Positions 53,184 to 62,031 of a DNA stretch of 64,000 nt are shown one piece after another (positions within the stretch are counted from its first letter, which is position 1; the number at the start of each line of letters is the position of its first letter). Source of the DNA: Geminicoccus harenae (GTDB lineage: Bacteria > Pseudomonadota > Alphaproteobacteria > Geminicoccales > Geminicoccaceae); NCBI RefSeq assembly GCF_019800005.1, contig NZ_JABGCL010000006.1:62001-126000 (forward strand). Direction: 5' to 3'. The notes under the pieces were generated by a model. It was not told the DNA's origin and made no database searches. It saw only the letters and a program-made list of their open reading frames with translations. The position numbers and the translations under genes are program-made.

Positions 53184-55814
53184 ATGGAACCGACGATCTT
53201 CGGCTATATCCGGCGGCACAGCTGGAAAGAGCAGATGATCGTGCTGGGGATGACCATCGCCTCGTTCCCGTTCCTCTACTGGTCCCTCGATCTTCCCAAG
53301 ACCATCGTCAACGACGCGCTCGGCCAAGCTGACCAGCAGCACAATTTCTATGGCTTCGAGCTCGACAAGTTCGGCTACCTGTTCGCGCTGTGCGGCCTGT
53401 TCCTGGTGCTGGTGCTGATCAACGGCATCTTCAAATACGTCATCAACGTCTATGCCGGCCTGGTCGCGGAGCGGATGCTGCGCCGCCTGCGCTACGACCT
53501 CTACTCGCAGATCCTGCGCTTCCCGCTCCCGCACATGAAGCGGGTCAGCTCGGGCGAGATCGTGCAGATGATCAACGCCGAGACCGAGGCACTCGGCGGC
53601 TATATCGGCACGGCACTGCAGATCCCCGCCTACCAGGGCGGCACGCTGCTGGTCATCCTGACCTTCATCTTCGTCCAGGACCCCGTGCTGGGGCTGGCGG
53701 CGATCGCGCTCTACCCGATCCAGGCCTACCTCATCCCCAAGCTGCAGCGCCGGGTGAACCAGCTCGGCAAGCAGCGGATCCGGCAGGTCCGCCGCCTCGC
53801 CGACCGGATCTCCGAGACGGTCAGCGGGGTGCGCGACTTGCGTGCCAATGATGCGACCCAGTATGAACGGGCGCGGATGAGCAGCGAGCTGAGCGTCGTC
53901 TATTATATCCGCTATCGGATCTATATTCTCAAATTCCTGATCAAGTTCATCAACAATTTCTTCGCGCAGATCGCGCCGTTCTTCTTCTTTTCCATTGGCG
54001 GCTATCTGGTTCTGACCGGCAACATCTCGCTCGGCGCCATCGTCGCCGTGCTGTCGGCGCACAAGGACCTGTCCAGCCCCTGGCGGGAGCTGCTCGACTA
54101 TTACCAGTTGATGCAAGACGTCCGGATCAAGTACGACCAAGTCGTCTCGCAGTTCCAGCCGCGTGGCCAGATCGACGAGCGCCGGCAGCTCGACGAGCCC
54201 ACTGCCGAGCTGAGCTTCGAGGGCAGCATCGAGGCGCGCGGGGTGGTGGTGCGCGACGACGATGGCGACGCGCTCCTGGACAATGTCACGCTGGCCGTGC
54301 CCATGCCCTCGACCGTGGCCATTCTCGGCCCCGGCGGCGGCGGCCGCGAGGAGCTGACCCTGGTGCTGGCCGGCCTCATTCCGCCCGATTCCGGCCGGGT
54401 CACCATCGGCGGCCATGACCTGACCCAGCTCCCCGATGCAGTGCTCGGGCGCAAGATGGCGTTCGTCGGCTTCCCGCCCTTCGTCGGCTCCGACACCATC
54501 GAGGACAACCTGCTGATGGGGCTGCGCCACCGCCCGGTGCGGCCCTACCAGCCGTCGCCGGAAGAGGAGAAGCTCTACCGCCGTCAGTTGCGCGACACGG
54601 AGCAGGCCGGCAACAGCCCGTTCGACTTCCGGGCCGACTGGGTGGACTGGACCCTGGCCGGGGTGACGGAGGAGCAGGAGCGGCTGCCCACGATCGTCGG
54701 CATCCTCGAGCTCATCCAGCTCGATGCCGACGTCTACATGCTGGGTCTGCGCGGCACGATCCGCCACGACCGGTTCGACGACCTGCGCGAACGGCTGCTC
54801 GAGGTGCGCGCCGCCATGCACGAGCGGCTGGAGACCGACGAGTCGCTGGCGCGCCTGGTCGAGCGGTTCGATCCCGAGCGCTACAACTCCAACGCGACCC
54901 TGGCCGAGAACCTCCTGTTCGGCGCACCCCGCGACGACCAGTTCCAGATCGACCGCCTGGCCGAGCACCCCTATGTCCGCCGGGTGCTGGACCAAGTCGG
55001 CATCACCGACGAGCTGCGCCGGGTCGGGCTGGCCTTGGCGCGCACCATGGTCGAGCTGTTCGCCGACCTGCCGCCCGACCACGAATACTACCAGCAGTTC
55101 AGCTTCATCCGCGCGGAGGATTTGCCGGACTACCAGTCGCTGGTCGCCCGCGCCGATCCCGAGGCGCTGGACCGGCTGGACCAGGAGGACCGCCAGCGCC
55201 TGCTGGCCCTGCCGTTCCGCCTGATCAACAGCCGCCACCGGCTGGGCCTGATCACCCGGGAGCTGGAGGAGAAGCTGCTGGAGGCGCGCAAGGTGTTCCG
55301 GGAGAACCTGCCGCCGGAATATGCCGCGAGCGTCGCCTTCTTCGAGCCGGACGCGTTCAACGACGCCGCCTCGGTGCAGGACAACGTGCTGTTCGGCAAG
55401 ATCGCCTACGGCGTCGCCCAGGCCCCCGTGCGCGTGGCGACGCTGATCCGCCAGCTCCTGGAGGAGGCCGGGCTGCGCGAGCGGATCATCGAGGTGGGCC
55501 TGTCCTTCCGCTGCGGCCCGGGCGGCGCGCGCCTCAGCATGGCGCAGCGGCAGAAGCTGGCGATGGCGCGTGCCCTGATCCGTCGCCCGGCCGTCCTGAT
55601 CCTCCACGAGGCGCTCACCGCGGTCGATGCGGCCGAGCAGCCGGCCATGGCCGACCGGGTGCTGGAGGCCATGGCCGGCCGCACCGTGATCTGGTCGCTG
55701 GCCCGCGCGGACCTTGCGGACAAGTTCCAGCAGGCCATCATGATGGACAAGGGCAAGATCGTCGAAGCGGGCGCGCAGGCCGCCGAAGCCGCGCCCCAGG
55801 AGGCCGACGCATGA
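53184..55814 (+). CDS. Degenerate ABC exporter-like protein with large NBD insertion
   Basis: This 876-residue protein has an ABC exporter transmembrane domain (residues ~15-310, with LRRLRYDLYSQILRFPLPHM) and a C-terminal nucleotide-binding region that begins and ends like an ABC domain but is about 300 residues too long. Key ATP-site residues are changed: Walker A reads GPGGGGREE at 382-390 (no lysine), the Q-loop glutamine is replaced (FVGFPP), the signature is LSMAQ at 784-788, Walker B is VLILHEAL with H808 in place of aspartate, and the H-loop histidine is lost near 840. The insertion has recurring helical-domain-like motifs. ATP hydrolysis is therefore unlikely; a regulated channel, scaffold or lipid carrier is possible. 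It is first of a rightward run with cAMP genes. Confidence 0.88.
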   Translation: MEPTIFGYIRRHSWKEQMIVLGMTIASFPFLYWSLDLPKTIVNDALGQADQQHNFYGFELDKFGYLFALCGLFLVLVLINGIFKYVINVYAGLVAERMLRRLRYDLYSQILRFPLPHMKRVSSGEIVQMINAETEALGGYIGTALQIPAYQGGTLLVILTFIFVQDPVLGLAAIALYPIQAYLIPKLQRRVNQLGKQRIRQVRRLADRISETVSGVRDLRANDATQYERARMSSELSVVYYIRYRIYILKFLIKFINNFFAQIAPFFFFSIGGYLVLTGNISLGAIVAVLSAHKDLSSPWRELLDYYQLMQDVRIKYDQVVSQFQPRGQIDERRQLDEPTAELSFEGSIEARGVVVRDDDGDALLDNVTLAVPMPSTVAILGPGGGGREELTLVLAGLIPPDSGRVTIGGHDLTQLPDAVLGRKMAFVGFPPFVGSDTIEDNLLMGLRHRPVRPYQPSPEEEKLYRRQLRDTEQAGNSPFDFRADWVDWTLAGVTEEQERLPTIVGILELIQLDADVYMLGLRGTIRHDRFDDLRERLLEVRAAMHERLETDESLARLVERFDPERYNSNATLAENLLFGAPRDDQFQIDRLAEHPYVRRVLDQVGITDELRRVGLALARTMVELFADLPPDHEYYQQFSFIRAEDLPDYQSLVARADPEALDRLDQEDRQRLLALPFRLINSRHRLGLITRELEEKLLEARKVFRENLPPEYAASVAFFEPDAFNDAASVQDNVLFGKIAYGVAQAPVRVATLIRQLLEEAGLRERIIEVGLSFRCGPGGARLSMAQRQKLAMARALIRRPAVLILHEALTAVDAAEQPAMADRVLEAMAGRTVIWSLARADLADKFQQAIMMDKGKIVEAGAQAAEAAPQEADA

Positions 55815-55842
55815 CGAGGCGAGCCAGCGGTAGGAGGAGACG

Positions 55843-56322
55843 TTGAGCCTGCAAGACGACGTGGAAGTGCTGCGCGCCATCCCCCTGTTCAGCAAGATCG
55901 AGCCGGCCAAGCTGAAGCTGCTGGCGTTTACCAGCGAGCATCTGGAGTTCGAGCAGGACGAGGTCCTGTTCCGCCAGGGCGAGCCGGGCGACGCGGCCTA
56001 CATCATCCTGCGCGGCAGCGCCGATATCGTGGTGGACACCCCGACCGGCCCGGTGACCGTGGCCCATCTGGCGCGCAACGACGTGGTCGGCGAGATCGCC
56101 ATCCTGTGCGATGTCCCCCGCACCGCGACGGTGATCGCCGGCAGCGGGCTGGCGACGCTGCGGGTGGGCAAGGACGCCTTCTTCAACCTGGTGACGCAGT
56201 TCCCGCAGGTGGGGCTGGGCATCATGTCCGAGCTGGCCCACCGCCTGCACCAGACGACCGTGCACCTGACCGAGGCGTCCGCCCGCCTGCGCCAGCTCGA
56301 GCAGGGAAGCGGACCGGCTTGA
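55843..56322 (+). CDS. Stand-alone cyclic-nucleotide-binding domain protein
   Basis: This 159-residue protein is a single cNMP-binding domain with a short helical end and no DNA-binding domain. The phosphate-binding cassette is VVGEIAILCDVPRTATV, with G83, E84, R93 and T94, as in cAMP-binding CRP and PKA domains. The TTG start has a strong AGGAGG upstream. It lies 28 bases after the degenerate ABC gene and overlaps the adenylate cyclase gene. The most direct reading is a cAMP sensor that acts by protein contact, perhaps on the ABC protein. Confidence 0.92.
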   Translation: MSLQDDVEVLRAIPLFSKIEPAKLKLLAFTSEHLEFEQDEVLFRQGEPGDAAYIILRGSADIVVDTPTGPVTVAHLARNDVVGEIAILCDVPRTATVIAGSGLATLRVGKDAFFNLVTQFPQVGLGIMSELAHRLHQTTVHLTEASARLRQLEQGSGPA

Positions 56323-57536
56323 GCGACGCCTCGACCCTGCTCTGGCCGCTGCGGCGCAGCCCCGCCCTGGACTGGTTCGTCCGGTCGAGCTTCGACTATC
56401 CCTATCTGGACGACCTGTTCGCTGAGCTCTGCCGCCGGCTCGCGGAAGCCGGCCTGCCGCTCGCGCGCGCCACGCTGCACGCGCGCGGCCTCCATCCGCA
56501 GTTCATCGGCGCTGCCATGGTCTGGCGCGACGACGGCCAGTCGATCGAGATGCGGATGATCACCCGGGCCGACATCGAGAGCGCCCAGTTCCACAACAGC
56601 CCGGTCAAGGCCCTCTACGAGGGGGCGGGCGGGGTGCGGCAGCGGCTGGACCTGCCGCCCATTGACCAGGAGTTCGGCATCTATGCCGATCTGCGCGCGG
56701 AGGGATTTTCCGACTATGTCGCCATGCCGCTGGTCGGCAGCGACGGCCGGCGCCATGCGGTGAGCTTCGCGACCCGCCGCCCGGGCGGCTTTGCCACCGA
56801 GGACCTCATCACCTTCGACGACCTGCTCCCGCTCCTGGCCATGGCCGCGGAGGCCAGGATCGGCCGGCGGATCACCAAGACGATCCTGGAAACCTATGTC
56901 GGCAAGGAGGCCGGCCTGCAGATCCTGGCCGGCAACATCCGCCGCGGGGCGCACGAGGTGATGGACGCGGCCGTCTGGGTCGCCGACCTCGCCCATTTCT
57001 CCGAGCTGGCCGACCATGCGCCGCGCGACGAGGTGCTGGGGGTGCTGGACACGTTCTTCGACGCCATGGGCCAGCCGATCCAGCGCCATGGCGGTGAGAT
57101 CCTGAAATTCATGGGCGACGCGGTGATGAGCGTGTTCCGGCTGGACCGGCCGGACGCGGTGCCGCGGGCACTGGCGGCGGCGCGGGAAGCCTACCGGAAC
57201 CTGGAGGAGATCGGCGCCATGCGGCGCGCCGGGGGCTCCGAGCCGCTGGGCTACGGGCTGGGTCTGCATCTGGGGCAGGTGATCTACGGCAATATCGGTA
57301 CGGAGAACCGGCTGGACTTCACCGTGATCGGCCCGGCGGTCAACGAGGCGGCGCGCATGGAGCGGCTGTCGCGCACGCTGGGGCGCCATGTGGTGATCTC
57401 CGACGTGTTCGCCGCCGCGGCCGAGGGCGAGGAGCTGATCCCGCTGGGCCAGCACCAGTTGCGCGGCCGCGAGCTGCCGATCGAGTTGTTCGGGCTGCCC
57501 GAGGAAGAAGGAAACCCGTGGTCCTACGTCGTCTGA
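56319..57536 (+). CDS. Class III adenylate cyclase, cytoplasmic
   Basis: This 405-residue protein has an N-terminal GAF-like region (about 20-175) and a C-terminal class III cyclase domain. All catalytic residues are present: metal aspartates D223 (VADLAHF) and D267 (KFMGDAVMSVF), ATP-selecting K263 and D333 (LDFTVIG), and N342 and R346 of VNEAARME. The product should be cAMP. The TTG start overlaps the cNMP-binding gene's stop as TTGA, so sensor and producer are translated together. No transmembrane segment is seen. It overlaps the FkbM gene by 19 bases. Confidence 0.93.
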   Translation: MSDASTLLWPLRRSPALDWFVRSSFDYPYLDDLFAELCRRLAEAGLPLARATLHARGLHPQFIGAAMVWRDDGQSIEMRMITRADIESAQFHNSPVKALYEGAGGVRQRLDLPPIDQEFGIYADLRAEGFSDYVAMPLVGSDGRRHAVSFATRRPGGFATEDLITFDDLLPLLAMAAEARIGRRITKTILETYVGKEAGLQILAGNIRRGAHEVMDAAVWVADLAHFSELADHAPRDEVLGVLDTFFDAMGQPIQRHGGEILKFMGDAVMSVFRLDRPDAVPRALAAAREAYRNLEEIGAMRRAGGSEPLGYGLGLHLGQVIYGNIGTENRLDFTVIGPAVNEAARMERLSRTLGRHVVISDVFAAAAEGEELIPLGQHQLRGRELPIELFGLPEEEGNPWSYVV

Positions 57537-58240
57537 TCCGCGGCCTGGGCTATGACCTGGTCCGGCGCGGAAAGTCGCGCGACGTCCACGACCAGCTCGT
57601 GGCGGCCCTGCATCGGAACGAGGTCGACGCGGTCCTGGACGTCGGCGCCAATTCCGGCCAGTACGGCCGCCGCCTGCGCCGGCATGGCTGGCAGGGGCCG
57701 ATCATCAGCTTCGAGCCGCAGGCCGACGTGCATGCCCGGCTGCTCCGCCAGGCCCGGCGCGACCGGTCCTGGATCGTGGCGCCACCGATGGCGCTGGGTG
57801 CGGAGGACGGCATGGCCACCCTCGAACGCTCGGCGGAAAGCGACATGAGCTCGCTCCTGCCGCAGAACCCGACCCTGCAGAAGCTCTCGCCGAGCTCGGC
57901 CATCATCGACCGGGTCGAGGTACCCCTCAGGCGCCTGGACGCGCTGCCCCAGCTCCAGGACGGCCGCTTTGCCCGGATGCTGCTCAAGATCGACGTGCAG
58001 GGCAGTGAGCTCGACGTGCTGGAAGGGGCCAGGGGTCTGCTCGACCGGATCGTCGGCATCCAGCTGGAGACCGCGCTGGTCCCGCTCTATGTGGGGGAGC
58101 ATGGCTTCCGCTCCGCGCTGGAACGGCTGGAGGATCTCGGCTTCGACTTGCACCTGCTCATCCCCGGCTACTATGAGCGCAAGCTCGGCCGCCAGCTCCA
58201 GGTCGACATGGTAGCCTTCCGGGAGCGGGTGCCGGATTGA
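57518..58240 (+). CDS. FkbM-family methyltransferase
   Basis: This 240-residue protein has the FkbM core: VLDVGANSGQYGRRLRRHG as the SAM-binding motif, IISFEPQADVHARLLRQA, and MLLKIDVQGSELDVLEGAR. FkbM enzymes usually methylate hydroxyl groups on sugars or small molecules. The GTG start lies inside the end of the adenylate cyclase gene and has a purine-rich AGGAAGAAGG before it. Its place between cyclase and psd suggests modification of an envelope component, but the substrate cannot be known. Confidence 0.85.
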   Translation: MVLRRLIRGLGYDLVRRGKSRDVHDQLVAALHRNEVDAVLDVGANSGQYGRRLRRHGWQGPIISFEPQADVHARLLRQARRDRSWIVAPPMALGAEDGMATLERSAESDMSSLLPQNPTLQKLSPSSAIIDRVEVPLRRLDALPQLQDGRFARMLLKIDVQGSELDVLEGARGLLDRIVGIQLETALVPLYVGEHGFRSALERLEDLGFDLHLLIPGYYERKLGRQLQVDMVAFRERVPD

Positions 58241-58317
58241 GCCCGCGACGGAGCGGCGTGGCAGCGGGCAAGACGGCAAGGGGCCTGAGCATTGGCCGAC
58301 CAATCGGATGAACAGCT

Positions 58318-58998
58318 TTGAAATATCCCTCGATCCACCCGAAAGGCTGGCCCTTCATCGCCGGGTTCTTCGTGATCTCGGTGATGCTCGGCTTTCTCTG
58401 GATGCCGCTGTTCTGGCTCGGCATGGTCCTGACGCTGTGGTGCGCCTATTTCTTCCGTGACCCGGAGCGGACGACGCCGGTCGACGAATGGCTGGTCACC
58501 AGCCCGGCCGACGGCGTCGTCGTCCATGTCGGGATGCGCAAGCCGCCGCCCGAGCTGGGCGCCGATCTGGAACCGCGCTGCTGCATCGGCATCTTCATGA
58601 ACGTGTTCGACGTCCATGTGAACCGCACGCCGATTGCAGGCACGGTCACCCGCCGGGTGTATCATGCCGGCAAGTTCCTCAATGCGAGCTTCGACAAGGC
58701 GTCGGACGAGAACGAGCGGATGTCCTGGGCGATCCGGCCGCAGGGCTATGCGGAGGAGGTGTTCCTGGTGCAGATCGCCGGCCTGGTGGCCCGCCGGATC
58801 GTGCCGTTCGTCCCGGTCGGCGCCGAGGTGGCGCCGGGCGAGCGGGTCGGCCTGATCCGGTTCGGCAGCCGCTGCGACGTCTACCTGCCGCCGGACCTGG
58901 TCCCGCGGGTGCTGGTGGGCCAGCGTTGCATCGCCGGCGAGACGGTGCTGGCCGACGGCGCCGCGTCTTATCCCGCCCGGAGCGGAAGGATGAGCTGA
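58318..58998 (+). CDS. psd: Phosphatidylserine decarboxylase proenzyme
   Basis: This 226-residue enzyme makes phosphatidylethanolamine from phosphatidylserine. It is the short alphaproteobacterial form, with an N-terminal membrane hairpin ([23 protein letters not shown]) and core motifs [16 protein letters not shown] and [19 protein letters not shown]. The self-cleavage site is Gly183-Ser184 in [11 protein letters not shown]; the serine becomes the pyruvoyl group. A TGA just upstream in the same frame forces the TTG at 58318 as start. The stop overlaps the pssA start as TGATG. Confidence 0.95.
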   Translation: MKYPSIHPKGWPFIAGFFVISVMLGFLWMPLFWLGMVLTLWCAYFFRDPERTTPVDEWLVTSPADGVVVHVGMRKPPPELGADLEPRCCIGIFMNVFDVHVNRTPIAGTVTRRVYHAGKFLNASFDKASDENERMSWAIRPQGYAEEVFLVQIAGLVARRIVPFVPVGAEVAPGERVGLIRFGSRCDVYLPPDLVPRVLVGQRCIAGETVLADGAASYPARSGRMS

Positions 58999-59852
58999 TG
59001 TTCAAGAACCGCCGAATCCGGCGTGTCCGCCGCCCCCTGGGTGCGCGCCCGATCTACACCTTCGTGCCGAACCTGATCACCATCCTGTCCCTGTGTGCCG
59101 GGTTCACCGCGATCCGCTACGCGGCCGACCAGCGCTGGGAGCTGGCGGTCACGCTGATCGCCGCGGCGGTGGTGCTGGACGGGCTGGACGGCCGGGCCGC
59201 GCGGATGCTCAACGTCACCTCCAAGCTCGGCGCGGAGCTGGACAGCCTGGCCGATTCGCTGAGCTTCGGCATCGCCCCGGCGATGATCCTCTACTGGTGG
59301 TCGCTGCACAACGTGCAGGGCTTCGGGCTGGCCATCGCCCTCCTGCTGGCCGTCTGCTGCGCCCTGCGCCTTGCCCGCTTCAACACCCAGCTCGACGATC
59401 CCGAGCGGCCGCGCTGGACGCTGTTCTTCTTCCAGGGCATCCCGGCGCCGGGCGGGGCGGCACTGGTGCTGAGCCCGATGATGGCGAGCTTCGTGGTCGA
59501 CGCGGCGCTGTTCCGCCACTGGTCGTTCGTGGGCGTGGTCACGGTGTTCACCGCGCTCATGATGGTCAGCCGGGTGCCGACCTTCTCGATCAAGAAGTTC
59601 CGGGTGCCGCCCGGCTGGCAGTTGCCGGCACTGGTGGCCGGCGCTGCCGTGGCCGCCCTGTTCTTCGCGATGCCCTGGGCGACCATCGCCGGTGCCTGCC
59701 TGATCTACGTGCTGACCATCCCGTTCAGCATCGTCGCGGCGCGCCGCTTCCAGAAGCGTGACGGCCATGTCGTGCCGGCCGAGGAGCCGGCAGCCGTGGA
59801 GGCGCCGGCGGACGACCAGGTGGTCGACATGCAGCGCCGCCAGCAGCACTGA
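58998..59852 (+). CDS. pssA: CDP-diacylglycerol-serine O-phosphatidyltransferase
   Basis: This 284-residue membrane enzyme makes phosphatidylserine from CDP-diacylglycerol and serine, the substrate for the adjacent Psd. The CDP-alcohol phosphotransferase motif is complete: D64, G65, A68, R69, G78, D82 and D86 (DGRAAR then GAELDSLAD). Several helices follow. Psd before PssA with overlapping codons is usual in alphaproteobacteria; the link to the cAMP genes upstream is not. Confidence 0.95.
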   Translation: MFKNRRIRRVRRPLGARPIYTFVPNLITILSLCAGFTAIRYAADQRWELAVTLIAAAVVLDGLDGRAARMLNVTSKLGAELDSLADSLSFGIAPAMILYWWSLHNVQGFGLAIALLLAVCCALRLARFNTQLDDPERPRWTLFFFQGIPAPGGAALVLSPMMASFVVDAALFRHWSFVGVVTVFTALMMVSRVPTFSIKKFRVPPGWQLPALVAGAAVAALFFAMPWATIAGACLIYVLTIPFSIVAARRFQKRDGHVVPAEEPAAVEAPADDQVVDMQRRQQH

Positions 59853-59960
59853 CCGGCCGGCCCCGGAGGTCGCAGCCGGTTATCCCGATCTTGCGCCGGG
59901 CGAGCTTCCTGGCGCACCCTTTGACCGCAAGGGGGACCCTCCGGATCGGGAGAACGGAAC

Positions 59961-60788
59961 ATGGCGTATCGTACCATCCTGGTGGGCCTCGACGATTCGG
60001 ACGGGATGGCCGAGCGCGCCGCCTTCGCGCTGGCCCTGGCCGGGCATTGGCAGGCGCGGCTGATCGGCCTTTTGGTCAACCCGTTCCCGTTCATGCCGAC
60101 CTCGCTGGGCGAGGGGGCTGCCTATGCCGGCCCGGAGATCATGGAGGCCCAGGAACAGGCCAACGCCGCGCGCACGGCGCGCATCCGGACAGCGTTCGAG
60201 GCCCTGCCGGTGCCTGAAGGTGTGTCGCGCCACTTCATCGCGGAGAACGGCACTCCTGGCGACAGCGTGTCCGCCCATGCGCGCACCGCCGATCTCACGA
60301 TCGTCGGGCAGAGCCATGGCGAGGGGCTCGAGGCGGTCGCCATGGAGCATGCCGAGCAGATCGTGGTGGGCGCCGGCGGGCCGGTGCTGGTCCTGCCGCG
60401 CGGCCTGGCCGTGAGCCAGGACTTCGCGCGGCGCTGGCTGGTCGCCTGGGATGGCGGCAAGGAGGCGGCGCGTGCCCTGGCGTTTGCCCTGCCGTTCCTC
60501 CAGGAGGCGGAGAGCGTGGTGCTGGTCGCGGCCGGCGAGGAATACCATGCCTCGGCCGAGGCCGCGGCGGCACGGCTGGCCGGGCACGGCGTGAAGGTGG
60601 CGCTGGAGAAGCTCTCGGAGCCGGAGGGCTCGGTGGGCGAGCTCCTGCTCACGGTCGCCGAGACCAAGGGATGCACGGCGCTGGTGATGGGCGCCTATGG
60701 CCATTCCCGCTTTCGCGAGCTGATTATGGGCGGTGCCACCATCACCATCGTCCGCGACGCGCGGATCCCGGTGCTGTTCAGCGCCTGA
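59961..60788 (+). CDS. Universal stress protein, two-domain length
   Basis: This 275-residue protein begins MAYRTILVGLDDSDG and contains two UspA-like halves. The second carries the ATP-binding-like stretch MGAYGHSRFRELIMGG. Universal stress proteins bind ATP or partners under starvation, hypoxia or oxidative stress. It is 108 bases after pssA and may be separate. Its end overlaps the convergent dsbB by 11 bases. Confidence 0.92.
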   Translation: MAYRTILVGLDDSDGMAERAAFALALAGHWQARLIGLLVNPFPFMPTSLGEGAAYAGPEIMEAQEQANAARTARIRTAFEALPVPEGVSRHFIAENGTPGDSVSAHARTADLTIVGQSHGEGLEAVAMEHAEQIVVGAGGPVLVLPRGLAVSQDFARRWLVAWDGGKEAARALAFALPFLQEAESVVLVAAGEEYHASAEAAAARLAGHGVKVALEKLSEPEGSVGELLLTVAETKGCTALVMGAYGHSRFRELIMGGATITIVRDARIPVLFSA

Positions 60789-61284
60789 ACGCGGGGCCGG
60801 CGATCATCGCCGCGGTCAGGGCGGTCAGGAGCAGCGTCCAGCCGAGGGTGAGCTGGGCCAGCGAGACGACGTTCGGCACGATCCAGGCCGGGCGGTCACA
60901 GGATGGCGGCGCGTTCAGGAGTATATCGCGGAGCTGATCGACGTCGGCGGCCCTGCCGGCGCCGGTGCAGGCGATCGAGAGCTGGAACCAGCCCAGCTCC
61001 ACGCCCACGTGATAGAAGGTCAGCCCGCTCAGGCCCACCAGGACCGCCAAGCAGCCGACCAGGCCGGCCCGGCCATGGTCGAACAGGAAGCCGATCAGCC
61101 CCACCAGGAACAGCGCCATGAAGCCGTAGCGCTCCAACGTGCACAAAGCGCATGGGTAGTACCCGAAGCCGTATTCGAGCAGGTAGGCGAAGGCCAGGCT
61201 CCAGGCGGCCAGCAGGGCCAGCCAGAGGCAGCCGGTCCGCGCCCGGTGCAGCCTGGGCCTGGTCGAGAGGGCATGATCCGTCAT
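60778..61284 (-). CDS. Disulfide bond formation protein B-like
   Basis: This 168-residue inner-membrane protein has four predicted helices and both redox cysteine pairs of DsbB: C45 and C48 in YPCALCTLERY, and C106 with C129 in the second periplasmic loop. It should reoxidise DsbA and pass electrons to quinone. The ATG at 61284 gives the usual length. No dsbA is in the window. Confidence 0.9.
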   Translation of the reverse strand: MTDHALSTRPRLHRARTGCLWLALLAAWSLAFAYLLEYGFGYYPCALCTLERYGFMALFLVGLIGFLFDHGRAGLVGCLAVLVGLSGLTFYHVGVELGWFQLSIACTGAGRAADVDQLRDILLNAPPSCDRPAWIVPNVVSLAQLTLGWTLLLTALTAAMIAGPAFRR

Positions 61285-61382
61285 TGCAGGTAGTGACCCG
61301 ACCACTGGCTGGACCGGCACGGGGGGCTGAATCGTGCCGGAACCGGGATGAACATGCGTGGCAGACTGAACCAGCCGGCGCG

Positions 61383-61961
61383 TCAGATCCAGCGCAAGGC
61401 GACAAAACCGAGTACGATCGCCGCAGCGAAGGTCGAGGTGACCAGCGTCAGGCGCCGCTCGATGAAGTCGCGGATCGACGGCCCGAACCGGCGCAGCAGC
61501 ACCGCCAGCAGGAAGAAGCGAGCACCCCGGGTGACCACCGAGGCGCCGATGAACACGGCCAGGGCGAAATGGGCCGCACCGGAGGCGATGGTGACCAGCT
61601 TGTAGGGGATCGGGGTGAGGCCCTTGATCAGGATGATCCACAAGCCCCATTCCTGGTACGAATGCTGGAAGGCCTGGGCCTTGTCCTGCAGCCCGTAGAG
61701 GTCGAACAGCAGGTTGCCCAGCGTCTCGAACAGGAAATAGCCGATCGCATAGCCGAACAGGCCGCCCACCACGCTCGCGACCGTGGCGATCGTCGCGATC
61801 CGCCAAGCCCGGTCGGGGTTGGCCAGCACCATCGGCACGATCATCACGTCGGGCGGAATCGGAAAGAACGAACTCTCCGCGAAGCTGACTGCCGCCAGTG
61901 CCCGCTCGGCGCCGGGACGGTCGGCTTCACGCATCAGTCGATCATAGGTCCGCCGCAGCAA
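61383..61961 (-). CDS. YqaA/DedA-family membrane protein
   Basis: This 192-residue membrane protein matches the YqaA branch of DedA (SNARE-associated) proteins. The FAESSFFPIPPDVMIVPM stretch and the later LIKGLTPIPYKLVTIASG stretch are the family hallmarks. Members of the wider family move phospholipids such as undecaprenyl phosphate or phosphatidylethanolamine across the membrane; the role of YqaA itself is less clear. It lies 98 bases before dsbB in the same direction. Confidence 0.9.
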   Translation of the reverse strand: MLRRTYDRLMREADRPGAERALAAVSFAESSFFPIPPDVMIVPMVLANPDRAWRIATIATVASVVGGLFGYAIGYFLFETLGNLLFDLYGLQDKAQAFQHSYQEWGLWIILIKGLTPIPYKLVTIASGAAHFALAVFIGASVVTRGARFFLLAVLLRRFGPSIRDFIERRLTLVTSTFAAAIVLGFVALRWI

Positions 61962-62031
61962 TGGCGTCCTCCACGCAAGGTCCTGGCGGCTGGCTCTACA
62001 GGCAAGCCGCCGGAAGGACCATGCGACGGCG

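Noticed and set aside
53184..55814. Reading the ABC gene as two genes or as a frameshifted pair because the NBD is too long
   Set aside because: The frame is continuous, the insertion is protein-like with internal repeats, and the C-terminal signature and Walker B regions lie in the same frame.
52935..55910. Open frame of about 990 codons on the minus strand across the ABC gene
   Set aside because: Antisense to a gene with clear ABC exporter features and good context; the product has no recognisable domain.
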